Source: Galeopsis tetrahit (lineage: Eukaryota > Streptophyta > Magnoliopsida > Lamiales > Lamiaceae). Taken from it: a stretch of 64,000 bases of DNA. This document shows, in pieces, positions 31,705-43,191 of the stretch. The stretch spans positions 2,232,001 through 2,296,000 of the forward strand of contig OY776128.1 in assembly GCA_963675135.1 (NCBI GenBank), in the 5' to 3' direction. Positions within the stretch are counted from its first letter, which is position 1. Each line of letters begins with the position of its first letter. The position numbers and the translations under genes are program-made. The notes under the pieces were generated by a model that saw nothing but the letters and a program-made list of their open reading frames with translations, searched no databases and had not been told where the DNA came from.

Positions 31705-33376
31705 TGAGTCGAGTTTCCACTTCGGTGCACTGAAAGTTCACATAGTTAGTCATCTCATCTCGTGCGGCGAGTAGGGAATCCTACTACCACCATAACCAAT
31801 AGAGCATAGTGATTAGATTAATTATGATTAGTTAGTTGGACAACTAATAGAGACATATATGTGACAACATTTAACATTGTTTTAAAATGTAATAGTGACA
31901 ACACTTAACTACATGTAATATAAATATGTCAAATGAACCACACTGTAAGACACATCCTCATATATACAAAAGTAGACCTTCTCACACTTTGAATACACAT
32001 TTGTGTTTGCTAGTTGGAAACTTAAAGCCACATAAACTATTGGAATGCCTTGAATCCTACTACCATGTCACACTCCGCAAAAAATGGTGTGGGGTCTCGT
32101 TGTGAACTATATTGTACTCTGAAAACTATCTGAATATTATACGGATCCTTCCTTTTCTGCCATGGACGTAGCTATCACATCAATAGTGAATCACACAAAT
32201 TTGTGTTCTCGTTTATCGTTTTATTTATCTTTCTCACATCAGTTATAACATAATCAATCTCACGTATCATCGTAAATGAAATGAAAAGTCAAAATAACGT
32301 TTAAACTGAATAAAAAAAGATTACCTTTTTATAATTCAAAACAAAATGAAATAGTTATTGATTTCAAAAGATTCAACTTTTTTCTTATGACAAAAGCTAT
32401 TATGAATGAGCCAAAATGGTATATATAAACACTGTAAAAGTAAGAGGGACAAGAAGAGACGTGGTTAAAAAATAGGAAAAAGATGTGTTGTCTATGTTGT
32501 TGTTGCTTGTGTCTTGATGAATTGAATGTGTCCAAAAAGGTGTTCATACTCGTCGTGTGTAAAAGTAAAACCATCAATGTATAACCACATTGGGAACTTC
32601 AAAGATTGTTTCTTGAGATCAATATTGGAAGTTGGGGGGCCCCAATGCCCTAGTTTGCAAGCAAAGAATTTATTTTCTTTTGACTAACCTAGCTTGTGTC
32701 TACCTACATATATTCTCCCTCCAATCTTTTTTATAACATTCCCGAGGTGATGAGATCGCTCAAGTGGTTAGAGTATCACGGTCTAAATCGTAAGGTCTCA
32801 GAATAAAAGTTTTTATGTAATAAAATATGAAAAATAAAGTAATAATATGTGTGGTAAATAAAAAATGTTTAGTTTGTGTAAGTTAAAAGAGATAGGATGT
32901 TTTTAAAGTTATTCATATGAGACACATCATTTTAGCAAATTAATAAGACGGAGAAGTATTATTATTGTTGGAATAAATATCTTTCTAAATTTTTTCGATT
33001 TTAAAATTAGTTATTTATGTTTACAAAATTAAGCAGTTTAGTCATTTTACCAAGAATTATAGATTACTATTTTTACCTGAATTAAAACGTGGAATTGTCA
33101 CTATTAAAGTTTTTTCGCACTAACAAACCATACTGCCTAATAGATCAACATTTTATTACTGATTTTTTAAAAATATTTACACTTTATTTTAGTTTCGCAA
33201 ATAAAATATTTTTAATTTATATATATTTTCGTGAAAAAAGTCTCTAAAGTTCAAATACTTTTACACTTATCCCTATAAACAGTAGCTGTATTTTTGTCCT
33301 GGTTATGATTGTCCATCCATATAACCGGGCCATATAAACCGGGTCAATTATGGTTTGATGGGTAGCAAAAACTTTG
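31705..33376. other. intergenic, no gene seen
   Basis: AT-rich. Contains a SINE-like head at 32745-32830. No credible coding frame was found in either strand. Confidence 0.5.
32745..32830 (+). repeat. tRNA-like SINE head, degraded
   Basis: TCGCTCAAGTGGTTAGAGTA at 32756 is a pol III A box nearly the same as in the SINE at 43192. The B box region has decayed (AAGGTCTCAGAATAAAAG). Confidence 0.45.
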
Positions 33377-33378
33377 TA

Positions 33379-33664
33379 CTCCCTCCGTTCGTTCTGGGAT
33401 AACTTGCATAGTTTGACCGACATATTTTAAAATTTTAAAAAAATTGATTTAGTGATAGATGATGTAAGATAAATGAAAGGTATTTTAAATGAATTTAGTG
33501 AGGTGTAAAGTGAAATTATATGTAAAAAATGAGTGACAATTTTAAAAATTAAATGATGTTGCAAGGTTATTAATTTTATAGGGTATTTTCATATTAGGAG
33601 TGTACAAGTAATTTTGGGACGTCTTAATAAAAAAAATGAACAAGTAATCACAGAACGAAAGGAG
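33379..33664. mobile_element. Stowaway MITE, 286 bp
   Basis: CTCCCTCCGTTCGTTCTGGG on the left and ATCACAGAACGAAAGGAG on the right, with TA on both sides (33377-33378, 33665-33666). Confidence 0.87.
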
Positions 33665-34119
33665 TACTACCTTTATACAAATTTAATAAATCTAAATTCT
33701 TTTTTTTTCCATCAAAATTTAATATATATACTTTTATAATATGTATATTCCCGGAATACATTAATATAAATTTACTTTTTATTTTACACATTTAATTTAT
33801 ATATAAATAATTAATATTTATTATAAAAAGGGCTAAAAGAATTATATTTATTATTTTTGGACTGAGGAGCAAATTTGGTGTCTATAAATGAGAAGCCCAT
33901 TGATCTTATTTGGGCTTGTTCAGATTGGGCGCAGATAACTGATCTATTTTCACTTCTAATGGCCCTTTGCTTGTATTTAATTAAGGGCGCGGCTAAAGGC
34001 ACCCGGCGATCCTATGAGTACACCCACGCGATAAGGACACCCACAAAACGGATGAGGACACCCACCTGAAAAATTCAAAAATACCCTTCTCCCATTAAAA
34101 CTCTAATCCATCTACTCAT

Positions 34120-34506
34120 TTGGTACACCCACCATATTTTCGCCTCCCTCACCTTCCCTCTCGTCTCGTCGCCGGCAGCATCAAAAATTTCGCCAGCGCC
34201 GTCCCCGTTTCGCGGCCGCAGCTCCGCCTCCCCTCCCCACGCGGCCAGCAGCTCCGCCTCCCCTCTTCTCCTCCCTCGTTCGCAGCGGCTGCCGTCGCCC
34301 TTCTTCTAGAGACGCGGCCAGCAGCTCCGCCTCCCCTCTTCTCCTCCCTCGTCTGCAGTGGCCGCCGTCGCCCTTCTCCTAGAGACGCGGCCAGCAGCTC
34401 CACCTCCACTCTTCTCCTCCCTCGTCCGCAGCGGCCGCCGTCGCCCTTCTCCTAGAGACGCGGCCGCTCGCACCCCTCCTCCCTCCGCCACCGCCGCCCG
34501 TTCCAG
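34120..34506 (+). other. GC-rich exon-like block inside the MULE
   Basis: The composition changes abruptly to over 60% GC (by eye) in a window that is otherwise AT-rich. The frame MVHPPYFRLPHLPSRLVAGS... is Pro/Arg/Ser/Ala-rich and without a family I recognise. It stops at 34455, before the donor-like site. It could be a captured first exon, or a MULE-internal sequence expanded by the 74-bp repeat. Confidence 0.4.
34238..34461 (+). repeat. three tandem copies of a ~74-bp GC-rich unit
   Basis: Unit: CGCGGCCAGCAGCTCCGCCT, then CCCCTCTTCTCCTCCCTCGT, then CCGTCGCCCTTCTCCTAGAG. Copies start at about 34240, 34314 and 34388. Confidence 0.85.
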
Positions 34507-34574
34507 GTAGGTTTTTTGATTTTTTTTTTTTTGGGAATTTTAGAAAAATTAGGGTTTTTAGAGGTTCGTGATTT

Positions 34575-35010
34575 ATTTTCGAACATATTGAGTTTGTATT
34601 GTAATTGTTTTCGAACAATCTGGGTTTGTTTTGGGAAAAATTTCGAACATTTTGTTAGATCTTTTTTTTCGGACAAATTTGAGTTGTTTTGGAATTTTTT
34701 TCGAACAATCTGTGTTTGTTTTGGAAATTTTTTCGAACAATGTGTTTGTCTTGGAAAAAATTTCTAACAGTTTGTTCGGTTTTTTTTTTCGAACAAATTT
34801 AGATTGTTTTGAATTTTTTTTCGAACATATTGAGTTTTTTTGTGTAAAATTTTCGAACATATTGAATTTGTTTTGGAAAAAATTTCGAACATGTTGTTTT
34901 GGGAATTTTTTCGAACATTTGGTGATTGTTCTTAAAAAAAATTCGAACATCTTGTTATTTTTGAACATGTTTGTTCTGGAAATTTTCTCGAACATGTTTA
35001 TTTTTGTTGA
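34575..35010. repeat. TTTCGAACA-type short tandem-like repeats
   Basis: About ten irregular ~40-bp units built on TTTTCGAACAT.TTG.GTTTGTTTTGGAA. The repeated GTTCGAA palindrome makes both strands show spurious Phe/Asn/Lys-rich frames. Confidence 0.8.
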
Positions 35011-35307
35011 AATTTTGGAGTTTTTTTTTTGTTGAAGAATGGTGTTTGTTTTGGTGTTGGTGGGGATAATTATGTGGAATAGAAAGGGTGGGTGTACTCA
35101 TCTTCATTTTTTTCATAAATTTTACTCTAGGAGTATATGAGACATTTCACATGTTCTAAAAGATTAAAAAAAAGTTTGGTGGGTGTACTCATAGGAAAGC
35201 CGGGTGCCTTTAGCCGCGCCCTTTAATTAAACCGGCCCAAGAAAATTGATGGGCAAAATGGTCCATAAATATATGAAAATAAAATCAATTCTTCTACTTT
35301 TATATTA

Positions 35308-35533
35308 CTCCCTCCGTCCACACGTGAAAGCTACTCATAAACTTTAGACATGGAGATTAAAAAATAATAAAATAAGTAAATATATTAGAAGTGAAGTGAT
35401 GTAATTAAGAAAGAGAAAAATATAATGAAATGTGAAAGAAATAATTTATAAAAAAAAAAAAAAAAAAAACCATTAGAACAGACAAAAATTAAAAGTTTAG
35501 TAACTTTCACTAGTACAAATGAAACGAATAAAG
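35308..35533. mobile_element. Stowaway MITE, 226 bp
   Basis: CTCCCTCCGTCCACACGTGA after TA at 35306-35307. The right arm is TAACTTTCACTAGTACAAAT followed by GAAACGAATAAAG and TA. A long A-run at 35450-35470 lies inside. Confidence 0.75.
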
Positions 35534-35557
35534 TATAATTTTATTATAATCCTATTT

Positions 35558-35697
35558 CATCATCTAGTCATTTCATTACTTAATTAGTTTTTCTAGTTAA
35601 TTCACATTGTTTGTTACTTTTAAACTTCATCATCTAGTCATTTCATTACTTAATTAGTTTTTCTAGTTAATTCATATTGTTTGTTACTTTTAAACTT
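35558..35697. repeat. 70-bp tandem duplication
   Basis: CATCATCTAGTCATTTCATT through TTTGTTACTTTTAAACTT occurs twice in a row with one mismatch (CACATTG against CATATTG). Confidence 0.9.
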
Positions 35698-36086
35698 AAA
35701 TTTTATTTCAGGATAATTGTTCGTTATAACTATCTTTTTACGTTTCTCTCAAAATGACACCTATATGTAATTATGTGTCCCTAAAATAAATTTCCTTTTA
35801 TACATCTTCTTTTCTTTTATGATAATTGAGACAAACTACTTTTTTTTTCACTTGTTTTCTTTTGGTTTCCCCGACTAAAATTGTATCTAATCAAAATTAT
35901 TGATTTAATTTGTGATATCAATCTTAGATTGCCAATCAAATTTAGCTAGATTTCTAACAAAAGATTTGAGGGAGGTGAATTATAGTGCTACATGGTATAT
36001 AAATTTGGATTCGATGATGTACAACACAGTCAAGCTTGTGCAGTAAAACATAACATTAGACCCGTACGAATCTATGTTGCCTATGG

Positions 36087-36117
<31 letters not shown>

Positions 36118-36788
36118 CTACAAAGAATTGTACAATACTATGTTGCCAAACATGTTTATGACAAATGAGTACAAACTAAATGTATCTTACACATTTATAT
36201 ATTGGTTTGATTTGAACTTCTTTCTGATTAATTGATTAATTTTAAAGTCACAAATGGTCTAAAAAAAGAGTATTTTATATAGGGAAAAAAATTGTATGGA
36301 ATGGAATGAAAAGTGAGATGTATATATTTATATATGAACAAAATTATACCATAGAATCTCGAAAACTTGCTCTCAAGTTTCTTTCTAGTGTTGACAATTT
36401 TTGCATATAATCTTGTCAAATATATTGCTAGTTATTTGATTTTAAGTTAATCTTATGTTCTTGATAAATATCTTGCAACTTGATGAAATTTATAGTGCGG
36501 ATGATCACTTATTTATTTATTTTATAGAAGTCATGCATAAAGTTATGTATGAACGAAGGCATTTGTGATCCAATGACTTTCTTCTGCACGGAATCTTTCT
36601 GTATAGGATGAGATTCAGATCCAGTTTGAAAGAGACTTCATTTGTACACAAGAAGGGTCTCTTCCAAATCGTTGGGCAGCTTGAGCCCATTGTGTTTTAG
36701 CCTTTAGGTTGAACCATATGGGTCAACCCTATTTCTTGCCCTACTTATGTAGGAAGTCTCACACTATTGTGGTGTGACAACGTACTTT
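35698..36788. other. intergenic, no gene seen; 27-bp poly-T at 36089
   Basis: AT-rich. TGTACAACACAGTCAAGCTT at 36014 and GTACAATACTATGTTGCC at 36132 resemble a repeat also seen at 20810-20880. Nothing coding is supported. Confidence 0.45.
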
Positions 36789-37040
36789 TTAATAAAAATT
36801 AATATACAAGAATTAATTCTTCATCTCTCTAAATTCGAACTTTTAGATAAGACATAATTCTTTCATGGTATTAGAGCCTAAAGCCTCACGCCCATACATC
36901 CTGAGTTCGATTCATACTGAAAGCAACTCCACCCATTTAAATTATCCACTCGATTGTTCTCTTCCCCAAAGGGTAAGAGCTGATAATTCGGCCCACGAGT
37001 GGGGGTTTGAACTTTTAGATGAGATAAAATTATTTCACTG
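36789..37040 (+). mobile_element. TRIM copy
   Basis: 5' LTR 36789-36865, primer-binding site TGGTATTAGAGC (36866-36877, one change), internal motifs CTGAGTTCGATTCATACTGA, CACTCGATTGTTC.CTTCC and GGCCCACGAGTGGGGG, then a truncated 3' LTR to about 37040. Same family as 5640. Confidence 0.8.
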
Positions 37041-37602
37041 TTTTCTTTGTGTGAGACAACTGAGAGTGTGGGTGAGTGCTACCCAAAGTAGTTCTTTAAT
37101 TATTTTCCTCTACACTAATCCAACTCGTTTTATCAGTTGTCTGAGCCCGTTGAAGTGACCTAGTCTAGCAACGGTCGGCAGCACCGAAACTCAACACGAA
37201 CTAAAGATACAAATAGATATCGCTTTCAAATAATCCATAGGTCATAAATAAGAGCCCATTAATTCCAACCTGCAAGCTGCCATTAATTTAGGGATGGATC
37301 TACCAATTTGTTCCACACTAAAACTGGCATAGAAAACGACGTTGTTGCACTTAACGATTCAGAAACACTGAATCGAATTTGCATGATTCAGATGATAATA
37401 ATATATAGCACATTGTCTGCTTGCTTTAGATATTGTGGTCCTAAATTGTTTCAGGATAACTTAATTTGGCTCTCTCTTTCCTCAATAAAATTCCAATTTT
37501 ACTATGAGGTCGGTTGGCCAATGATAGTTAATTGTTAAGTGAAAATACATCATTTTATTAATATCAAACTCAAATAAGGCTATATGAACCAGTAAAAATG
37601 AT
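37041..37602. other. intergenic, no gene seen
   Basis: Mixed composition. No domain, TIR or LTR recognised. Confidence 0.45.
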
Positions 37603-37853
37603 TTTCGTCTCATCTAAAAATTTGAACTCGTAGGGAGGTTGGGAGTTGGGACGAAGACACATCGAGTGAACAATTTAAATAGATGGAGTTGTTTTCAGCA
37701 GGAATCGAACCCATGGATGTGTGGGCCTGAGCATTGAGGCTCTAATATATACCATGAAAGAATTTTGTCTCATCAAAAAATTCGAACTTGTAGAGAATTG
37801 TAGAGAAGTGGGACTGGGGAATTAATTTTTGTATATTAATTTCTAATAATTGT
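37603..37853 (-). mobile_element. TRIM copy, inverted
   Basis: LTR motifs CGTCTCATCTAAAAATTTGA and GTCTCATCAAAAAATTCGAA flank an internal region with CATCGAGTGAACAATTTAAA and AGCAGGAATCGAACCCATGG. The inverted primer-binding site is interrupted (GCTCTAATATATACCA). The end is TTGTATATTAATTTCTAATA. Confidence 0.75.
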
Positions 37854-38852
37854 GAACTTAAAGTTGACGTGGGATTTTTATTTTTTCAAGTAGTAATGGA
37901 TGCACGAAGTGTCATAGTAGAGGACAAGTGACACTTTGTACGCGCAACAGTGACTCGAAAAAGAGAGGTCATATGAGCTCAGGTTTCCACAAGTGTTACT
38001 TTAATTAGCCAATATACCGACTCGGTCTTACTCAAATCAACGCTTGTTTTTTTTTTTTTTTGAACTTCTCGATATCGAAGTCTGATTCGAGCGATCGTAT
38101 ACTTTGGTCAAATTTCATTGTTTAAGGTGTGAAAACTGCATTTTTATAATTTTCGGTATTATTGTCTCAATTTTAATTTCTTTAGGGATCTCTTTGCATT
38201 TTTTCATTTTTGTTGAATTAGGGTTTGTCATTTATTGTTTGAGAAGTTGCTGAAAAAAAAATATAGATGGCGCCTAGTCGACTCCTAGGCAGCTTAAACT
38301 CGTTCTACTATCGATTTTTACATCCTTCTCTTTATGTATGACTTCTTTGATAGCTAAAAGGACCCAAGTCCGTCTATCAACGTACTGAAACACCTATGTT
38401 TTATATGTCCAAACCATCATAAACGATGTTTGTTTGCATTTTTTTTTCAATGGTAATTAACACCCAACTTTAAATTAATATGCTTTTTTTATTTTTTGCT
38501 TCAAGTAATACTCAAATAATTTGTTCATTTCCAGGTATATATTTTACAAATAAGGCAACCCACACATGTGCACCTTCATTTATAAAGTTACATATACCGG
38601 CTTTTTTGCCTCTAAATTGAGGTTATTGCTTGGCCTTATCATGGAGTGGCCATACCTGTTTTTTCCTTTCTTCTCTTTATTTTATGTCAAAATTACCACA
38701 ACTATTATTGAATTATGTACACTGGACACATTAACTATTCCCCACAATTTTTTATTTTTTTTTTAAAATGATGCCTCTCACTAGGAAAAACCCTATACAA
38801 CGAGCCCAATTGTGGAAGCGTAATCGTTAGTGGTGTTACTAGTCAGGATTAA
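37854..38852. other. intergenic, no gene seen
   Basis: AT-rich with a poly-T at 38045. No credible coding sequence or bounded element. Confidence 0.45.
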
Positions 38853-38864
38853 TTATGATGACTT

Positions 38865-38881
38865 TTTTTTTGAGAACGGAT
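38865..38881 (-). mobile_element. extremely truncated retroposon tail (17 bp) with 12-bp TSD
   Basis: TTATGATGACTT occurs at 38853-38864 and again at 38882-38893. Between them lies only a T-run and GAGAACGGAT, which on the minus strand is a short 3' end followed by poly-A. This is what a nearly aborted LINE-driven insertion leaves. Confidence 0.5.
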
Positions 38882-38893
38882 TTATGATGACTT

Positions 38894-39848
38894 GATATGG
38901 TTTTAGTTTGACTAATAAACCAAGTATTTATAATTGTGTGAAGAATTTGTGTTGAGAGCTTGGGGATGTTTAAGAGAGATGTTTTGGTAATTGGAATTCA
39001 AATTGTATATTAATTAGGTCAAATGCCCTTACATTGATCGTGTACTTAGAGACGAACATGTGTAAACTAATGTGGCGCCCATTGACCTCTTAAGACTAAG
39101 TGACTAAGTTTTTCTTGCTCGATTGATAAGTTTACTGTTCTTATCTTCTTTACACATATAGCAAGGATGAACTTACTTAGATAGACTAACGTAATTTCTG
39201 AGGTGGTTGTTCGTCCCCGATGGACAATTACGTGGGTAATGCTAGCAGATCCAGACGAAGAGGGTGATCGATTAGATGTTGACTCGTGAGGTGGGCGACC
39301 AGACCTACCACGCGAGGTGGTGTCGACGAATAGATGTCAGACCAGTTGACCGTTCTTCATTGACTCCAAAGTGTCACCTTTCTATTCGTTGGTTGTCCTC
39401 TATCAAGTAAAATCATATCTTGCCCAATTTTCGGGACATATGATCTTTTGATGGACCAAATATGTGAAAAAATACACAAGTAATTGAAGTTTGCCTTTAT
39501 CTTCACGCCACAAAATTTCTTTTAAGTAAAAGTCATCTTCATGATTTAGACAGTAGCTCCTTGGTAACACTAGTTCAAGGCTGTTCATGAAATGATTTTT
39601 ATGTCCTGAAATAGTATAAACCAGCTTTGGGACCACGTTTTAAAAAAAAAAAACTTTGGTACCACATTTACAACTAGATCAATTCCAGTATCACCCTCAA
39701 TATGATAACACAGTTGATTATTTTTCGACACAACACATATCAATAAATTAGATAATATAACACAATAAAAGCGAATGAAATAATAAAATTCAACAATAAA
39801 AAAAACAAATACTCATTTATACTTTGTCATAAAACATGGTAAATCCTA
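38894..39848. other. intergenic, no gene seen
   Basis: 39170-39370 is less AT-rich (CGAGGTGGTGTCGACGAATA) and could be part of an unrecognised LTR or repeat. No domain is supported. Confidence 0.4.
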
Positions 39849-40134
39849 CTTTCTTCGTAGGTAAATAAATGACGTTTTAGCATTTTATAATGATTGTACA
39901 CAATTAAATGAGCTTTTTTTACACAACCTTTTTCAATTTTACCCTTCATTTTAATTTTAGAAAATACACCTATATAGTTTTTAACTTGCATTTGTTAATT
40001 AATCATCCGATCACAAATTAACTAAAAATAATTTTTTTTATAATGACGTATTATAAGGACAAACTCGTCAATACATATCTTTTTAAATTCCCCCACAAAA
40101 AAGTTAAAATGTACTTATTTGTAAACGAATGGAG
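39849..40134. mobile_element. Stowaway-like MITE, 286 bp
   Basis: CTTTCTTCGTAGGTAAATAA after TA. The right end is ATTTGTAAACGAATGGAG followed by TA. Confidence 0.65.
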
Positions 40135-40159
40135 TATTGAAGCTGAGTCCAATTTCTTA

Positions 40160-40393
40160 ATCCCTCCGTCTGTCAATAAGTTTCTCATTTTGTCATTTTA
40201 ATCCGTTTATCTATAAACTTTCTATAAAAAAATCTAGCAAATAATATTTTTTAATTTTTTATTTTTACATTTCACTTTATATCTTTTTTTTTTCTCTATT
40301 TTTTTCTCTTTCTCCATCACATTACTTATTTAATCACTTTTCTTAATTTATGTGTAAAAATGTAATGAAAATTTTATAGACGGACGGAAGAAT
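40160..40393. mobile_element. Stowaway-like MITE, 234 bp
   Basis: ATCCCTCCGTCTGTCAATAA after TA. The right end is TTTATAGACGGACGGAAGAA before TTA. Confidence 0.7.
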
Positions 40394-40744
40394 TAATAGT
40401 TAGAAGATGCTCAAATGAGCTCGAAGCTCGAAGAAAAATGTCATTTTCAATGTCGTGCCCGTGCTTCTTGTGTGGTCTATTTCTTGCCTCACTCACTTTT
40501 GTGATGACCCATATACCCGACCCGTTTCTCTTCATTTGTTTCTTGAGGGACTGCAGTTACTGACTCTAGCCTCTTTATGCTTTTACCTTTTATTATTGGT
40601 GCGGAAAAATACATTTTTTTGTCCCCGTCATTTATGTTAATTTTTCGATTTTAAAATTAGTAATATATGTATACAAAATTAGATATTTTAGTAATTTTAC
40701 TAGTAAATAGAGAGGTAATTCATTCGACTTGGAGATGATGATGT
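40394..40744. other. intergenic, no gene seen
   Basis: The plus-strand frame at 40455-40640 has no recognisable family. Nothing else is seen. Confidence 0.4.
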
Positions 40745-40955
40745 CACTACAAAAAAAGTCTGATTTTGATACCAATGATTTAGAGACGGATATCCAATCT
40801 GTCTCTAATAGGTACGGTTAGAGACTGATTTTCATTTATTTTTGGTTTCAAATCTTAATTTTTCTACAAATCAGTCTCTAATCCGTACCTATTAGAGACA
40901 GATTGGATATCCGTCTCTAAATCAATGGTATCAAAATCAGACTTTTTTTGTAGTG
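40745..40955. mobile_element. CACTA MITE forming a near-perfect hairpin, 211 bp
   Basis: It starts CACTACAAAAAAAGTCTGAT and ends ATCAGACTTTTTTTGTAGTG. The 3-bp repeat TGT lies on both sides (40742-40744 and 40956-40958). CACTA ends with a 3-bp target duplication define the En/Spm (CACTA) superfamily. The arms stay complementary for about 85 bp (GTCTCTAATAGGTACGG pairs with CCGTACCTATTAGAGAC), leaving a short loop. No coding capacity. Confidence 0.92.
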
Positions 40956-41173
40956 TGTATTAGACAATGATGATGATCTTGACAATGATAAAGACTTATA
41001 TAGCAACAATAAGGATTATGAGTGTTCAGTCTTTAATTCTGACTAAAATGCTGAATTAAGTACTCATAGTCATAGATAACTAATTTTAAAATTCGAATAA
41101 CTTAGAGCACAAAAATTAAAATCGGTACAAATTTAAGGGTAAAAGAAATGTATTTACCCTTATTGTTAGACTT

Positions 41174-41373
41174 TTTTTTTTTGATCGGTAAAAGGAATTG
41201 TATTAATATTGGGTACAAGAAATACAAGAATAGTTCAGTGTACAAGTTTAATCATCAGAAAGAAAGCAGTAAATGTTTAAAGTACTTAGTGTCTCAGGCC
41301 ATGCACTTGAGTGGGTCTGTGACCCAGACCTTGATGGGCGAAGTGTTTCGAGTGGGATATTCTGTCACCCAAA
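41174..41373 (-). mobile_element. 5'-truncated LINE with poly-A tail and 17-bp TSD
   Basis: CCCTTATTGTTAGACTT flanks the insert at 41157-41173 and 41374-41390. On the minus strand the insert ends CAATTCCTTTTACCGATCAA followed by an A-run, typical of plant L1-type LINE 3' ends. Only about 200 bp of the 3' region remain. Part of the upstream end reads PSRSGSQTHSSAWPETLST, possibly the tail of ORF2 or the 3' UTR. Confidence 0.85.
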
Positions 41374-41390
41374 CCCTTATTGTTAGACTT

Positions 41391-43174
41391 GAAAATACAT
41401 GAGACGGTTCTAGGTCCGAAAGCGTCGATTCGGCCGATTCCTCCTTTTTTTTAATACAATAAATTGAAATGTAATGTGAAAAAATCGAATTTAAAAAATA
41501 AATATATTTATATACAAAAATCATCGGTTCTAGCCTCCAACGACTAATTTGAAATTAAATCCTGGTCGTCCAATTCGTGTTTTTACCATTGTAAATAATA
41601 AAAAATATTTACAATCAGCGTTCCGAATCGTGCAACCGAAATCGAACTACAAAATACACGATTCTGATTCCGATTTTTACCACGGTTTCAATCTTGTTAC
41701 AGACATCACATGTCTCCTACATGAAGTCAGTGGCTTTTAAGTACACCACTTGTGTTACAACGAAGGAACTGTCTCAATTTTGGACCTAAATGAGGCAAAG
41801 GGCCCTCTTTTTTTCTTTGCAATATTTGCCTCTTAATGAGTGTCACAATATATATCTCTTAATTTGGTGTATTCTTGATTGCATTCTGTACTACTGTACT
41901 CCCCTTTATTATTTCACCTCACATTAATTCATTTTACTCTGATTCCTCTGCAATTTTTGCAAACAGACAATATATACATACATACATATATTCTCGATAC
42001 ATATATTCTTCATCATTTTTTGAAAGGGCTTATAAATTACATTTTCCATCTCAATTCTTATTGTTTGATTCCCAATTTCACTTTGTTTTAATATGAGACA
42101 TATTAGTCATCTATATAGTGGAATAAGATGTGAAACGCCATAATTGAAACATATGATCTCATCCGCAGGATTTCAGCAAAAAATAGAGATTATTTGGCGG
42201 CCAATGATCAAGTAAGGGTATGGTCGTCGGCAGGAATTAAAACAAACGTAACTTTTGAAATCAGACTCAAAATCACTATTATATTAATTACTTTTATGGG
42301 AGCGGAACGGCGATTCGAGTTGAACTGATCATGGGTCTAAATTTCAACGTTTGACGGTCCGTTTAGCCATTCATTCTGTTTTGGATTAGTATTTTCTATC
42401 GTTGCAATTACCTTTATTTCCATTTTTGTATTAGGGTTTGTTTTTGCCCTTTAAATACTTTTTTTTTTTTTTATAATTAAACAACAAAACGTTGATGTTA
42501 TTATAAGAAAACTGATTTTTAGTGACAAAATCCTTTCATTATTAGTTCTTTAGCTAAAAGTCTATAGCTAGTGACAGAAAATAGAGAATTAATGAAATGA
42601 TCTGTCACTAAAAGTCATTTTTATTTTCATTAGTGGTTTAGAGTTAGAGAAGCTACAATGAAATTTTTTCATTAAAAGTCAATTTATTCAAATATATTTT
42701 TTCTTTCCAAGAAACGTTTAATTATATTCTACTATTATTGTCTCTTGTTAGGATTTAATGTTGCTTGGGAGATTTCACAGGTCTATTTTGGTGCAGAGGG
42801 TAATGATGGGTCAACAAAGATTTTCAATTATTACAATATTTATAAAATAATTTCAAATTTTGAAACTAGGAGTTAACCAATACATTTCTGGTAAACAAGT
42901 ACAGCAAAAATAATTTTTAGAGGGAATGTTACATTAATTAACTTTGTCATTGGTTATGTACATCGAAAGCGTCATCAGTTTTCCCCCCTTATTTTGTTGC
43001 AAAAATTAGAACTGCGTAACGGTTCTGAATCGGTGGTTCTCGATTTTAAAAATATGGAACTGGAATCGATCCGAGCATATATCGAATAGTCGAATACATG
43101 GTTTCGATTTTCATTCCCGTAATTCGATTGGTTCTAAAAAAATTAAATAATACATTTTTATATAAAAAATAATC
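41391..43174. other. intergenic, no gene seen
   Basis: AT-rich. A weak inverted-repeat pair occurs at 42510-42660 (TTTTTAGTGACAAAATC / TGTCACTAAAAGTCATTTTT) and may be a decayed hairpin element. 42990-43190 belongs to a GAACCGG-rich repeat also seen at 52700-53080. Confidence 0.45.
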
Positions 43175-43191
43175 GATAGAACCGGTGGTTC

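Larger units (their letters stand above)
33985..35221. mobile_element. MULE (possible Pack-MULE), 1237 bp, 9-bp TSD
   Basis: TIRs of ~43 bp with two mismatches begin GGGCGCGGCTAAAGGCACCC on both strands. The flanking direct repeat is TTTAATTAA (33976-33984 and 35222-35230). The interior is unlike any other MULE here. A GC-rich block at 34140-34505 has a 128-codon plus-strand frame ending near a splice-donor-like TTCCAG/GTAGG at 34506, followed by a T-rich tract built of TTTCGAACA repeats. A captured 5' exon with the start of its intron would look like this, but no source gene was recognised. Confidence 0.88.

Noticed and set aside
34120..34455. Independent 111-residue protein gene
   Set aside because: It lies wholly inside a MULE, contains a 74-bp tandem repeat, and shows no recognised domain. 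Kept only as an exon-like block.
34516..35035. Phe/Asn/Lys-rich frames on both strands
   Set aside because: Produced by the TTTCGAACA repeat tract; low complexity.
39170..39370. Possible LTR of a Ty3-type element
   Set aside because: Only a composition shift and CGAGGTGG motifs; no TG...CA ends, primer-binding site or partner LTR found.
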